DNA of 37,737 nt, from NCBI RefSeq assembly GCF_015999335.1, contig NZ_JAEACP010000030.1, positions 1-37,737 of the forward strand. Reading direction: 5' to 3'. Position 1 is the stretch's first letter; every line of letters begins with the position of its first letter. The translations under genes and the position numbers were made by a program. Shown here in pieces: positions 15,708 to 24,606 of the stretch. Source of the stretch: Tabrizicola soli. Its GTDB lineage: Bacteria > Pseudomonadota > Alphaproteobacteria > Rhodobacterales > Rhodobacteraceae. The notes under the pieces are model-generated. The model worked only from the letters and a program-made list of their open reading frames with translations, did no database searches and was not told the DNA's origin.

Positions 15708-18247
15708 CAGGGCACCTCTTCCGCATGGATGCGGAGCTTCGCGACGAGAACGTTGTAATCGGGGCTGGCCGAGGTCAGCCGGGCGCGCAGCTCCACCGCC
15801 CGGACCTCGTCCTCGGAAGAATCAAGCCGTGACCAGTCCGACCAGACCGGCGCCCCGGCCGGATCGTCGTCGGTCACCCGCGCCTCGACCACGACATCGA
15901 TCTCGGCGCCGTCGGTGTCATCGACATCGAGCCAGCTGTCGATCGGCGCCAACCGGTCATCGAAGATCCCGCCAAGGTTCAGGGCGGCGACATCGATCTC
16001 CGAGCGCAGCCGCACCCGCTTGAGAGCGCCGAAGTCCATCCCGGCCGGGAAGGTGAAGCTGCCCTCGAGGCCGATGTCGACAAGCTTCAGCGCGGCGCCA
16101 TCGACCACGACATTGACCATGTCGCCGATCCAGGCGGGATCGGCGGCGAGGCTCATCACCGGGGCAAAGGGCAGGACCTGCGCCCCCTTGGTCGCGACGC
16201 TGGCGACGGGGCCGAGATTGCCGGAGTTGTCCCGGGCGCGCAGGAGATAGGTTCCGGGCTTCAGCGGCACGAGGGCCACGGCATCTGAGCCCGCCACCTC
16301 ATCCATGCTGGTCGAGGTGGCCCAGGTCGCGGTCAGGGCACCGGAATGGCGGATCACGATGCGCCCGCCGATCCGCACATCGAGATCGGCCGAGGGGAGC
16401 CATTTGAGGATGGCGAGCCCGCCGGCGGTCTGGATCGTCAAGCTCTCGAGCGCGGCCGGGGGCGCGGTCAGCCCGAGGATCTCGATCTCGGCGCTGACGT
16501 AAGGCGATGAGACCCCGATCACCGAGAGCGATTTCACCGCCACCTCCCAGCGCCCGGGCTTCACGTCACGGATTTCCCAGGCGGGCTGGTCGGTACGGCC
16601 AAGCGTGATCCAGCCCTCGCCGGTCGGAACCCCGTCCCGATCAAGGATCCGCCGCGCCCGGACCTGGTAGTCGCGCACGAAGTCGGACGGCGCTTCGATC
16701 CAGATGACGCGGATCAGGGTCCGGACCCCGGTGCCGCCCCGGGTCTCGTACATCTCTTCGGCGAGATGCGGCGTGCCGGGTGCGGGGACATCGGCAGGCC
16801 CCGGCAGCGTGGTGCGCGGGGCCGCGGCATAGATCGCCTCTTCCGAGGCGGTCCAGTCATAAACCAGCGGCGAGGTCTCGCGGAGCACGAGTTCCGGCAG
16901 CAGGAGCGCGCCATCACCGGAGGCGGTCAGATCGAGGCTGACCCCCTGGACCTCGAAGGGCTTGGCGGCAAAGCCCCAGCGGGCATAGGAGAGCATGACC
17001 GTCTCGCCCACGCCAGCCCGCCAGGCGGCGAGCTTCCCCGCCAGCTTCACCGTCATCTGGCGCCGGGCGCGCTCGAGCTCGATCTTCGCCAGGCGCTGCG
17101 CCGTCGCGGCCGAGATGGTGAACGGCAGCGAGATATCGCGCCACTTCCGCTCGCCGCCATCCTCGGCAAGGTAGGCCTCGCTCGCATAGGCCGGGAAGTC
17201 ATCAGGTTGCCAGTCGTTCTCCGGGCTGACGAACTGGCCGCGCACGGCGTTGAAGTTCTCCGACTGGCTCACCCGGGTGGCAAGCACCAGCCCGCCCGCG
17301 CGCACGTCGTCGGCGCCGAGCGTGACCTCGGGCAACCGATACGCACCGGCATGGATCCGCCAGCTGCCGCCCTGCACGGCCACCCGACCGGCCATGGCGG
17401 AGAGGAGCCCCTCGATGATGGTCTTTGGGGTCTCGGCCAGCGAGACCACGCCATTGCAGCTGTAGCGCCGTTCCACCCCACCGGAGGCGAGGTGGACAAT
17501 CTCGTCGCAGATGTTTGCGGCCTCGATCAGGCTTGCGCGCTCGACCCCGTCTGCCGCACCGATCCCGGCCCCGAGACCATAGGCGGGATGGGCAAGATAA
17601 TCGGCAAGGCAGAGCGCGGGATTCTCGGAATAGCCGCGGGTGCCGCTGCGGGGATCGAGGACGTCATCCTTGCCCTCGATGTCGACGGTGATGTTCGGAA
17701 TCCCGCCCGGAAAGGCATCCGGATCATAGGTGAGCCGCAGATAGAGCGCGGCGCAGCCCGCCAGCCGATGCGCCGCGGTCCATTTTGCCGGCACATTCTC
17801 CATGAGGCCCGCGAAGGACGCCTGGTCCTCGGTGCCGAGGCGTTTCTCGAGGGTGCTCTTCCCCGCCCAGCGGCCCTGCACGGTTCCGCCCGCGGTGACG
17901 GCCATCTCGCCGTCGAACCAGACCGCCCCGATCGACTTCACCCGATGCGCGGCCAGCACGATCACCAGGTGCAGATACTGGTCCTTCGACCCCGAGGCAT
18001 GCAGGAAGGTGATCACCCCGCCCTTCCTCGCCCGGCCATAGACGAGGTCGCGCGGCATCACCGGCTCGCGGACTGTCACGCTCCGCGCCTGCAACGCCAC
18101 CTTCGGCTTCGGCATCAGCGCCTGAGAGGCATAGGAGAGAAGGAGCGTGCCGCCGAGCCGCACCAGCGCCGCGCCAATGCCGCCCGCGGCCAGCACGCCG
18201 GAGATCGCCCCGGCAATCGCCGTGACGGCAGAGACGATGAAGGGCAT
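15707..18247 (-). CDS. Phage tail tip protein J-like (host specificity)
   Basis: The 846-residue protein begins with a hydrophobic, alanine/glycine-rich stretch (residues 1-45), as in lambda J and TipJ relatives. A Phage-tail_3-type hub region follows: YGRARKGGVITFLHASGSKD near residues 70-90, and CNGVVSLAETPKTIIEGLLS near 263-282. Fibronectin III-like segments follow, for example at about residues 600-690 with PGTYLLRARDNSGNLG. It is the central tail spike/tip protein that contacts the host. It lies between the NlpC/P60-like gene and the tail fibre gene, the standard order in lambda-like tails. It is shorter than lambda J (about 1,130 residues). Confidence 0.87.
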   Translation of the reverse strand: MPFIVSAVTAIAGAISGVLAAGGIGAALVRLGGTLLLSYASQALMPKPKVALQARSVTVREPVMPRDLVYGRARKGGVITFLHASGSKDQYLHLVIVLAAHRVKSIGAVWFDGEMAVTAGGTVQGRWAGKSTLEKRLGTEDQASFAGLMENVPAKWTAAHRLAGCAALYLRLTYDPDAFPGGIPNITVDIEGKDDVLDPRSGTRGYSENPALCLADYLAHPAYGLGAGIGAADGVERASLIEAANICDEIVHLASGGVERRYSCNGVVSLAETPKTIIEGLLSAMAGRVAVQGGSWRIHAGAYRLPEVTLGADDVRAGGLVLATRVSQSENFNAVRGQFVSPENDWQPDDFPAYASEAYLAEDGGERKWRDISLPFTISAATAQRLAKIELERARRQMTVKLAGKLAAWRAGVGETVMLSYARWGFAAKPFEVQGVSLDLTASGDGALLLPELVLRETSPLVYDWTASEEAIYAAAPRTTLPGPADVPAPGTPHLAEEMYETRGGTGVRTLIRVIWIEAPSDFVRDYQVRARRILDRDGVPTGEGWITLGRTDQPAWEIRDVKPGRWEVAVKSLSVIGVSSPYVSAEIEILGLTAPPAALESLTIQTAGGLAILKWLPSADLDVRIGGRIVIRHSGALTATWATSTSMDEVAGSDAVALVPLKPGTYLLRARDNSGNLGPVASVATKGAQVLPFAPVMSLAADPAWIGDMVNVVVDGAALKLVDIGLEGSFTFPAGMDFGALKRVRLRSEIDVAALNLGGIFDDRLAPIDSWLDVDDTDGAEIDVVVEARVTDDDPAGAPVWSDWSRLDSSEDEVRAVELRARLTSASPDYNVLVAKLRIHAEEVP

Positions 18248-18294
18248 CGAGGTCGGACTTTCTTTAGGGAGTGAGGCCAGTGCCGCGCGTCGGG

Positions 18295-18726
18295 TCAGAC
18301 GCGCCAGGCCAGACGGCAGGCCGCCATTGGGACGAGGATCAGGCCGCCGGGGTCGTCGGGTCCCTTCCCGGGCGCGATCCCCGCGGCCCGCGCGCCAAGG
18401 CAGATGCCGAAGCCGAGACCGGTGTCGGCCAGCACCAGATCGCCGCGTTGGGCCAGATGCACCGAGGGCAGCGGGTCACCGAGAAGGTCGCGCCCTGCGG
18501 CTTCGAGCGAGGACCAGCCGAGCCGCCGCATCACGCGCTGCGCCCCGCGCGCGGTCCGGTAGCGCCCGCGCCAGAGCGCCACGACGTCGTCACCGCCCGT
18601 GAGATCCCTGCGCAGGTCAAATGCCCAGATCGCGCAGTCATGCACGCCCCAGCCAAAGGGCTGGTCGCGCGCGGCGTCAATGGCCGCGGCGAGGCGCAAC
18701 TCCCAGCCGGGAAGACGGTCAGACAT
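18295..18726 (-). CDS. DUF6950-type NlpC/P60-like tail protein
   Basis: The 143-residue protein carries QPFGWGVHDCAIWAFDL at residues 22-38. This Trp-Gly...Asp-Cys pattern is the catalytic-cysteine strand of NlpC/P60-like phage tail proteins; Cys31 is the candidate nucleophile. A QRGDLVLAD motif follows near residue 93, as in this fold. Such proteins sit just before the J gene (lambda K position) and help assemble the tail tip or open the cell wall. The gap to J is 47 bases. Two cargo genes separate it from the upstream tail gene at 20,300. Confidence 0.78.
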   Translation of the reverse strand: MSDRLPGWELRLAAAIDAARDQPFGWGVHDCAIWAFDLRRDLTGGDDVVALWRGRYRTARGAQRVMRRLGWSSLEAAGRDLLGDPLPSVHLAQRGDLVLADTGLGFGICLGARAAGIAPGKGPDDPGGLILVPMAACRLAWRV

Positions 18727-18776
18727 CGGTCGTCCTCAAGAAGATGGTGGTCAAATCCCGGTCAACGAGGATCCGC

Positions 18777-18805
18777 TTTGCGTTCCCGGGCGCGCAAGCT
18801 AGGCT
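18777..18805 (+). promoter_or_regulatory. Candidate sigma70 promoter for secreted cargo gene
   Basis: TTTGCG at 18,777-18,782 and TAGGCT at 18,800-18,805 are separated by 17 bases, 35 bases before the GTG start at 18,840. The gene reads against the phage late operon, so it needs its own promoter. This is a weak match by eye. Confidence 0.3.
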
Positions 18806-18839
18806 TCACCCGGATCCGTCGTTCCGCCGGGAGGTTGCC

Positions 18840-19685
18840 GTGGTCAGACTGTCCGTGCTCGTGCTGTCCCTTTCGATTGCAGCCCCGGTCCTCGCGCAGG
18901 TTCCCGCCCCCGAAGGCACCACCGCGATTGCCATCGGAGAGTTCACCGGAACCGGTGATGCGGAGACCCAGGCGCTCGCCCCAGGCTTTGGCGACCTCAT
19001 CCTCACCGACGCCGTGCAGATGCTGGACACGAATGGCGCCTTCGCCGACTGCCCGGCCTTTTTCGTGGAATGGAAGCGGCGCAAAGACCTTCAGGCCGAG
19101 ATCGACCTGCAGCAGCGCGAGGAATTCGACCCCGCAACCCGGATCAAACCGGGCCAGCTGATCGACCCCTCGATCATGGTCACGGGAACGATCAGCAATG
19201 AGGGTGGGCAGGCAAGCTATGTCGTCGAGATGCGCTCCCATCCCGAGGGTCAGGTGATCAAGAGCCTCTCCGGCTCCGCCCCTGAAGCCGATCTCCTGGA
19301 CCTCTCGCCCGAGATTGCGCGGCAACTGCTCGACAGCCTCTGCCCGAAGGGCTGGACGGCCAAGGGTGGCACCGTGGGCGGTGGCCCCGGTGTCGACATC
19401 ACCGGAACGGTGGCTGCGCTGGACGCACCGTTTGAACTGAACGGCACCTTCCAGGGCGGCACGGCCGTCTTCACCTACAGCCCGGCCGACATGGGCTCGG
19501 GCAGCGTGACCTACACGCTCTCCGGGAGCGGCGTCACCGGGACCGGGACGGGCAGCTACACGGCGGCGCCACAGCCCGACGGCACCGTGCGCCTCGAGCA
19601 GACAACGACCGGATGCGTGGACGGCATCCCCAATTCCTGCCGGACGGTGACCGATGTCGTGACGCTGACGCCAACGAGTCCGTGA
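18840..19685 (+). CDS. Secreted hypothetical protein (prophage cargo)
   Basis: The GTG start at 18,840 is chosen because GGGAGG lies 5 bases upstream and a clean signal peptide begins there (VRLSVLVLSLSIAAPVLAQ, cleavage after ALA). The mature protein of about 260 residues has an N-terminal alpha/beta part with IAIGEFTGTGD and later VTGTISNEGG. This is reminiscent of CsgG/LpoB-like periplasmic proteins. A Gly/Thr/Ser-rich beta part follows from about residue 190, with two cysteines near the end. It is on the strand opposite to the tail genes and interrupts the tail module together with the MAPEG gene. It looks like a lysogenic-conversion gene. The fold is a guess and the function unknown. Confidence 0.75.
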   Translation: MVRLSVLVLSLSIAAPVLAQVPAPEGTTAIAIGEFTGTGDAETQALAPGFGDLILTDAVQMLDTNGAFADCPAFFVEWKRRKDLQAEIDLQQREEFDPATRIKPGQLIDPSIMVTGTISNEGGQASYVVEMRSHPEGQVIKSLSGSAPEADLLDLSPEIARQLLDSLCPKGWTAKGGTVGGGPGVDITGTVAALDAPFELNGTFQGGTAVFTYSPADMGSGSVTYTLSGSGVTGTGTGSYTAAPQPDGTVRLEQTTTGCVDGIPNSCRTVTDVVTLTPTSP

Positions 19686-19764
19686 TGGCTGGCAAGTAAC
19701 CGACCGTTACATCGCACAGCCGTTCTGGGCGAACTGGGCGTCGGTCAGACGATGGACGGATCGA

Positions 19765-20229
19765 TTACCACAGAACGGTGATCAGGACATGGACCGCCAT
19801 ATAGATGACGATCAATGAGCCTGCCGAATAGAAGGTTGCCCTGATCTCGTGGCTCTGCCGGGTGGCATAGGCCAGGGCATGAAGAAGACGCGCGACGACA
19901 AAGCCGTACATCAGGACGGAGGCCAGGATCCCGGAGGGATCGGTGGCGACGAACAGGAGACCGGCCGCCAGGAACGCGGGGATGTTTTCCAGATCATTGC
20001 GATGCATGCGCCGCGATCGTTCGACATAGTCGTTCGGCTCGAGCTGCTCGGCACGTGGCGACCGGTTCAGGGGGCCGGGGCGCAGATCTTCCGGACTTGC
20101 CAGCCCCGCGCCGCTTTTCATCATGCGGTAAACCGTCATCCAGCCTTGCCCCATGATCTTCAGGATCATCAGCGATGCCGCGATCATATAGGTCACGAAG
20201 ACAGGATTTTCGGTCGTCAGAAGCATCAT
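19765..20229 (-). CDS. MAPEG family membrane protein
   Basis: The 154-residue protein has four hydrophobic segments (about 10-30, 83-100, 102-118 and 132-152). It also has the hallmark motif ERSRRMHRNDLENIP at residues 70-84, which matches the glutathione-binding region of microsomal glutathione S-transferase 1-like MAPEG proteins. Such proteins are inner-membrane enzymes linked to detoxification or lipid peroxide metabolism. It lies among phage tail genes, is not a virion component, and is best seen as cargo acquired with the neighbouring secreted-protein gene. The two genes are convergent. Confidence 0.85.
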   Translation of the reverse strand: MMLLTTENPVFVTYMIAASLMILKIMGQGWMTVYRMMKSGAGLASPEDLRPGPLNRSPRAEQLEPNDYVERSRRMHRNDLENIPAFLAAGLLFVATDPSGILASVLMYGFVVARLLHALAYATRQSHEIRATFYSAGSLIVIYMAVHVLITVLW

Positions 20230-20299
20230 TGCCTACGGGCCCCCTGGCGGCCGAACACCATCCCGATCATGGTCGAACCTCGTCCATGTGGGAAGGTGG

Positions 20300-20860
20300 T
20301 CATCCCCGCCCCCAGGTGATCTCCCGATCCTGGATCGCGGCGACATATTCGAAGCCGAGATCGCCGGGGTAGAGCGCCTGCTGGCTTTCATGGGTGTAGC
20401 GCCAGCTGCGGGCGGTGTTGAGATCGATCAGGCGGGATTCGTAGCTGATGGTGATCCGGCAGCTCTCCGCGTCATCGGTGATCTCGGGCACATCGAGGCG
20501 CCCGGCGAAGGCCAGGACTGGATCGGCGATGATCCCGCCCTCGGGGGTCAGAAGCCCGAGCCAGACCCGGCCCGGCAGTCCTTGGCGCGCCTCCGCGATG
20601 GCAAGCTGCACCAGATGCGGCGGAATGCCGGAGAGCGAGACCGAAGTGCCACCCGCCACCACCTCGGAGGTCTCCTCGATGGCGCCGAGGCCAAGAAGCG
20701 CGCCCGCGCCCGACCAGGACTCCCCGGCCCAGCCGATCTCGCCCAGACCCGACCAGAGCCGAAGGGGCCCGGAGGCGAAGTGCCCCTCGAAGAAGATCAC
20801 CGGCCGGAGATCGCGCTCGGCGAGGGCCAGGGCAAAGTCGGGGGTCAGATCGCGGCTCAT
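20300..20860 (-). CDS. Conserved phage tail protein, 186 aa
   Basis: The start at 20,860 (MSRDLTPDFALALAERDLRP) overlaps the stop of the preceding gene by four bases (ATGA). The longer frame upstream is a shadow. It contains RLWSGLGEIGWAGESWSGAG and ITISYESRLIDL segments that I recall as recurrent in a rhodobacterial prophage tail family of unknown detailed function. The position between the distal tail gene and the NlpC/P60-like gene suggests a hub or baseplate component at the tail tip. Confidence 0.8.
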   Translation of the reverse strand: MSRDLTPDFALALAERDLRPVIFFEGHFASGPLRLWSGLGEIGWAGESWSGAGALLGLGAIEETSEVVAGGTSVSLSGIPPHLVQLAIAEARQGLPGRVWLGLLTPEGGIIADPVLAFAGRLDVPEITDDAESCRITISYESRLIDLNTARSWRYTHESQQALYPGDLGFEYVAAIQDREITWGRG

Positions 20861-21450
20861 AGCGCCTCCCGGGCAGTCAGGGTGAAGAGGAACGTGTCCG
20901 CTCGGCCGATCCGGGTCGGGACCGGCGCGGTCAGCCGCAGGACCACGGCCGGGGCGGCGATCTGGAGGGTCGAGCCATCCTCGGGCGGGGTTCGGAGCCG
21001 CGGCACGAAGGCAAGCGTCGCCATGCCCGCTTCGTCCGTCACCACATCCGCTGTCAGCTGATAGAGCCGGGTCTCGGCATCGGTCCCGAGCGAGAAGAAA
21101 TCCCCGGCCTGAAGCGGGGTCGTGAAGGGTGGCCAGCCCGCGGTCATCAGCATCCCCCCGCTCTGGAAGCCGCCCGCGACGACGGGGGCAAGCGTGCTTC
21201 CCGGCTGCCGGATCGTCGGATCGCGGAAGAGGAACCTTCCGCGCGGGCCGCCAAGGGCGGCGAGGAAGGCCGAGAGGCGGCGCCCGTCGCGCCCCGTCGT
21301 GCGCGCCAGTTCGATCGCATAGTCCCACCATTCCCCGCTCCAGTCCTGCAGCTCGGCAGTGCCGGTGAAGGGCGAGACCGAGACCGCGGTGGCAGTGACC
21401 AGGCGGCGTTCCAGCGACTGCACCAGCGTCAGCGGCAGTTCGGGGATCAT
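20857..21450 (-). CDS. Conserved phage distal tail protein, 197 aa
   Basis: The protein starts MIPELPLTLVQSLERRLVTA and contains WDYAIELARTTGRDGRRLSAF and GGPRGRFLFRDPTI segments near residues 40-80. The beta-rich remainder is typical of small tail proteins that follow the tape measure gene. It starts 15 bases after the tape measure stop and overlaps the next gene by four bases, so translation is coupled. The distal-tail role is inferred from order. Confidence 0.78.
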   Translation of the reverse strand: MIPELPLTLVQSLERRLVTATAVSVSPFTGTAELQDWSGEWWDYAIELARTTGRDGRRLSAFLAALGGPRGRFLFRDPTIRQPGSTLAPVVAGGFQSGGMLMTAGWPPFTTPLQAGDFFSLGTDAETRLYQLTADVVTDEAGMATLAFVPRLRTPPEDGSTLQIAAPAVVLRLTAPVPTRIGRADTFLFTLTAREAL

Positions 21451-21465
21451 CGCTTGTCCTTCCGT

Positions 21466-23946
21466 TCAGAGCGCATGACCGCGCCGCCGACCGTCGGCGA
21501 CGCTGGCGCGGGCCAGCCGCGCGATCTCCGGGATTGCCGCGCGCAGCCTGGCGTCGATCTGTTCGGCAACCCCCGCCTGCGCGCCGCGCGCATCAATGCT
21601 GATCGTCACTCCGCCCGCGCCGATCGATCCGCCCCGGCCCATGCCGCGCGCCACCTCGGCCCGCGACAGCACCCGTTCGCCGCGCTGCAGGATCGCCGGC
21701 ACCTCGTCCGGGCGAAGCCCGGCCCAGCCGCCGGAGTGCATCCGGGGCGCACCCGCGAAGGCAAGCGCCGGTACCATCCGGCCCGGACCGGGCGCCCCGA
21801 CCATGCCGCCGGCATGTTTGACCGGAGCGAAGATGCCGCCGAGGCCTTTCGAGAGCCAGTCGGCCAGCGGCCCGAGGACCGAGGTCCGGAAGGCCAGCGT
21901 CGCCAGATCGGCGAGGATCGAGGAGATCAGCGCCTTGAAGTCGAACTTGCCGGTGGTGACGAAGGTCCGGAAGGCGCTCTCGGCCGAGGTGAAGGCCCCG
22001 ACCAGCGTCTCGCCCAGCCCCTTGCCCCAATCCATCGCGCCCTTCGCATAGTCTGCGAGGGACTGGGTGACCTGCGCCCAGCCTGCCTTGGCCTCTTCGG
22101 CCGCCTTCTTTGCCGCGGCGCCCGCGCCCCCGGCCGCCCGGCCTGCGTCGTCAAAGCCATCCGCCAAGGCGTCCGCCGCATCGCCAGCACCGTCGAGCGC
22201 CGCTTCGCTCTCGGTGCCGGTTCCCGTCACGGCATCCTTCAGCGCCTGCCAGCTGGCCAGCGGCCGTCCTGCGGCCTCAGCCAGCATCCCCGCCGCCTCC
22301 CGGTATCCCGCAGCCGTGGCGCGGGCCTCCTCGGCCATCGCCACGAGGCCGAGGTCGGGCGTGGTGAGGTAGCTTCCGGCCAGCGCGGACGAGAAGGCCT
22401 CCGCCGCCGCGGTGCCAGCGGCCGTTGCGGCGCCTTCGAACGGGTTGCCGATCCGGCCAAGTTCGACGGGATCGAGGGTGCCGATCCGCACACCGCCTTC
22501 GCCCACCGCCCAGTCCGGCAGGAGCGCCAGCGCGCCGTTCAGCCCATCGATGAAGCCGTTGATCCTGGTGACCACCGCATTCAGCATCGCTTCGACGCCG
22601 GAGATCAGCCCATTCGCGGCCTGGAAGGCAAAGTCTCCGATGGCGCCGGGCAGGCTACCCCAGATCGCCACCGCGGCATCATAGGCACCCTGGAAGATCG
22701 CCGCTGTCCGGTCGCCGAAGCTGACCACACCGGCGATGGTGCCTTCGAGGGCCGTGAGCCCCGCCGCCTTCAGGCCTTCCCAGCCCGCGGCCATCCGGGC
22801 GAAGCCGGCATCGAGCGCGAGGCCCATCCGGGACCAGACTTCCCGCGCCAGATCCCCGAGCAGCCGGAAGGCCTCTCCCACGCCGCCAACCTTGGTGACC
22901 AGCTGCGCGAACTGATAGATCAGCTCCCCCGCGCCGACGATGAGCGCGCCGATGCCGGTGCGGATCAGCGCGCCGCGCAAGAAGACGAGAGCGGTGGCGA
23001 GGCCGCGAACGGAAAGGGCGGCGGCAACCAGCCCCGCGACCCAGCGCCCGGCCATCACCGCGGCGAAGGTTGCGGCATAGGTGGCGAGGCGGCCGAGATT
23101 GCCGAGGAGCGCATCGATCGCCGTCCGCAGGATGCCACCCTCCGAGGCCAGCGCGACGAAGGCCTTGGCCAGCGCCTCCACGCTCGGGGCGACGGCCACG
23201 GCAATCCGGTTGCGGAGACCGTCGAACACGAGAGAAGCCGTGCCCAGCGCCAGTTGCACCCGCCGCAGGGCTTCGAGGGCATTGCCGTCCAGAACCGCGC
23301 CGAGCCCTGCCGCCTGGTCGCCGAGCCGCGCCATCTCCGCCCCCCCATTCCGCAGAAGCGGCAGAAGGCGCGTGGCATCGGAGGCCATGGCCTCCAGATA
23401 GAAGGTCATCTCCTGCTGGCTGAGCCCGGCGCGTTCCAGCGTGTCGACGTAGAGCTGCAGGGCTTCCGGCCCCGACAGTTTGGCGAACTGGCCCGCGGTG
23501 ATCCCCACCCGTGGCGCGACCTTTTCGAAGAAGTCGGCCATCGGCCCGCCGCCGGTCTGCAGGAAGTCCCCGACCCGGTCGTTCACGTCCTTCAGGATAT
23601 CGGCCAGCTTCTCCTGCTCGATCCCGACCGTCCGTGCCCCGGCCGTCCAGCGCTGCAGCGCCTCCGGTGTGGCATTGGCGACTTGCGCGAACTGCCGGAT
23701 CTGCGCGGCGCTCTCCGCCGTGGACCGCACAATCAGGCCGAGCGAGGCCGTGGCAGCAGCAGCGGCGGCCCCGAGAGCAAGACCGGCCCGGCGGGCGAAG
23801 CTCGCAAGCCGCGTGTTGGCCAGCTCCATCTCGCGGCTGAGGCGGCCGAAGCCTTTCGCCCCGGCCTCGCCAACCCCCTCCAGTTCGGCGCGCACCCGCC
23901 GTCCGCCCTCCGCCACCAGGCGGACGGAGACCTTCTTCTCAGCCAT
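21466..23946 (-). CDS. Phage tail tape measure protein
   Basis: The 826-residue protein (ATG at 23,946) starts MAEKKVSVRLVAEGGRRVRA. It has the long alanine-rich helical pattern of tape measure proteins, several hydrophobic segments near residues 290-350, and a Gly-rich C-terminus with MHSGGWAGLRPDEVPAILQ, a motif seen at the end of many tape measure proteins. At about 1.5 angstrom per residue it would specify a tail near 120 nm. The start overlaps the end of the frameshifted chaperone frame by 8 bases. The long opposite-strand frame here (881 codons) is a GC-bias shadow. Confidence 0.9.
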   Translation of the reverse strand: MAEKKVSVRLVAEGGRRVRAELEGVGEAGAKGFGRLSREMELANTRLASFARRAGLALGAAAAAATASLGLIVRSTAESAAQIRQFAQVANATPEALQRWTAGARTVGIEQEKLADILKDVNDRVGDFLQTGGGPMADFFEKVAPRVGITAGQFAKLSGPEALQLYVDTLERAGLSQQEMTFYLEAMASDATRLLPLLRNGGAEMARLGDQAAGLGAVLDGNALEALRRVQLALGTASLVFDGLRNRIAVAVAPSVEALAKAFVALASEGGILRTAIDALLGNLGRLATYAATFAAVMAGRWVAGLVAAALSVRGLATALVFLRGALIRTGIGALIVGAGELIYQFAQLVTKVGGVGEAFRLLGDLAREVWSRMGLALDAGFARMAAGWEGLKAAGLTALEGTIAGVVSFGDRTAAIFQGAYDAAVAIWGSLPGAIGDFAFQAANGLISGVEAMLNAVVTRINGFIDGLNGALALLPDWAVGEGGVRIGTLDPVELGRIGNPFEGAATAAGTAAAEAFSSALAGSYLTTPDLGLVAMAEEARATAAGYREAAGMLAEAAGRPLASWQALKDAVTGTGTESEAALDGAGDAADALADGFDDAGRAAGGAGAAAKKAAEEAKAGWAQVTQSLADYAKGAMDWGKGLGETLVGAFTSAESAFRTFVTTGKFDFKALISSILADLATLAFRTSVLGPLADWLSKGLGGIFAPVKHAGGMVGAPGPGRMVPALAFAGAPRMHSGGWAGLRPDEVPAILQRGERVLSRAEVARGMGRGGSIGAGGVTISIDARGAQAGVAEQIDARLRAAIPEIARLARASVADGRRRGHAL

Positions 23947-24606
23947 CACGGCCTCCTTCCATCTGCTCGTTCAGCTTGCGCACCATCACCGCCTCGATCT
24001 CGGGCAGGAGTTCGCCCGCGATCATCGGGTTCACGCCCAGCGCCCCGGCGAGGACGAGTGCGGCGCCCATGTCCCAGCCGATCACCGCGCCGGGCGTGAC
24101 GCGCAGCTGGCCGCCAAGCCGCTGCACCAGGTCCCAGACCTGCCAGCCCTCGAAAGTCCTGGGCTGGTTCAGCCGTGCGGGGCAGTCGGGACAGACCCCC
24201 TCGCAGGCCGCGCAGTAGCTCTCGCCCCCGCCGAAGGACCAGTCGGCGAGGGCGCGAAGGCGTTTTTTTCCTGATCCAGCAGGAGGCCGGGCGTGATGTA
24301 CTGCGCCTGGAAGGCCTCGAAGACCGGCCAGATCTCCAGAAGCGCGTCGATCCCTTCGGGCGTAAGCGGCAGCGGATTGCCCTCCGCATCCCCGACCCCC
24401 TCCCAGTCGAGGATGGCGATCCGTGCCACGGCCTTCGCCATGGCCAGCGCCAGATCCTCGCTGCTGGCGGTGTCGGGCAGCATTGCCAGCGCCGGGTCGG
24501 CTCGCGCCGCCACCATCAGCGCGGTGGTCAGGGGCGCCATCTGCAGGCGCAGGCCGGGGACGAGGGTCAGCCAGTCCGGGCGGTTTGTGAGGTTCAGGCG
24601 CAGCAT
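23939..24606 (-). CDS. Tail assembly chaperone, frameshifted long form (gpGT-like)
   Basis: This product shares the first 115 residues with the short chaperone, then shifts to the -1 frame at the slippery site 24,268-24,262 and reads to the stop at 23,941-23,939. The extension begins RLRALADW and contains CAACEGVCPDC, a Cys-x2-Cys-x3-Cys-x2-Cys set that could bind a metal. It continues into a helical C-terminus ending EQMEGGRDG. This frame has no start of its own at the right place. It ends just inside the tape measure gene, exactly as lambda gpGT does. The long form probably bridges tail tube subunits and the tape measure protein during tail assembly. Confidence 0.75.
24169..24606 (-). CDS. 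Tail assembly chaperone, short form (gpG-like)
   Basis: The ATG at 24,606 overlaps the tail tube stop by one base. The 145-residue zero-frame product starts MLRLNLTNRPDWLTLVPGLR and is helical through about residue 110. The residues after the slippery site (APSPTGPSAGARATARPARG) are low complexity, as expected for a short non-conserved tail after the frameshift point. Position between tail tube and tape measure genes is the fixed position of lambda G-like chaperones. Confidence 0.8.
   Translation of the reverse strand: MLRLNLTNRPDWLTLVPGLRLQMAPLTTALMVAARADPALAMLPDTASSEDLALAMAKAVARIAILDWEGVGDAEGNPLPLTPEGIDALLEIWPVFEAFQAQYITPGLLLDQEKNAFAPSPTGPSAGARATARPARGSVPTAPHG
24262..24268 (-). other. Programmed -1 ribosomal frameshift site
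   Basis: On the minus strand the sequence is G followed by seven A and then C. In the zero frame this reads GAA AAA AAC, giving the canonical heptamer A AAA AAC. A -1 slip continues with CGC CTT CGC. Twelve bases downstream, CTCGCC at 24,250-24,245 can pair with GGCGAG at 24,226-24,221 and may act as a stimulatory stem. Confidence 0.75.

Noticed and set aside
16766-18274. 502-codon open frame opposite the J gene
   Set aside because: Antisense shadow of the tail tip gene, with His/Arg/Gly-rich content.
21454-24099. 881-codon open frame on the + strand opposite the tape measure gene
   Set aside because: It is antisense to a convincing tape measure gene and its translation is rich in Arg, Gly, Pro and His without structure, a shadow of GC-rich codon bias.
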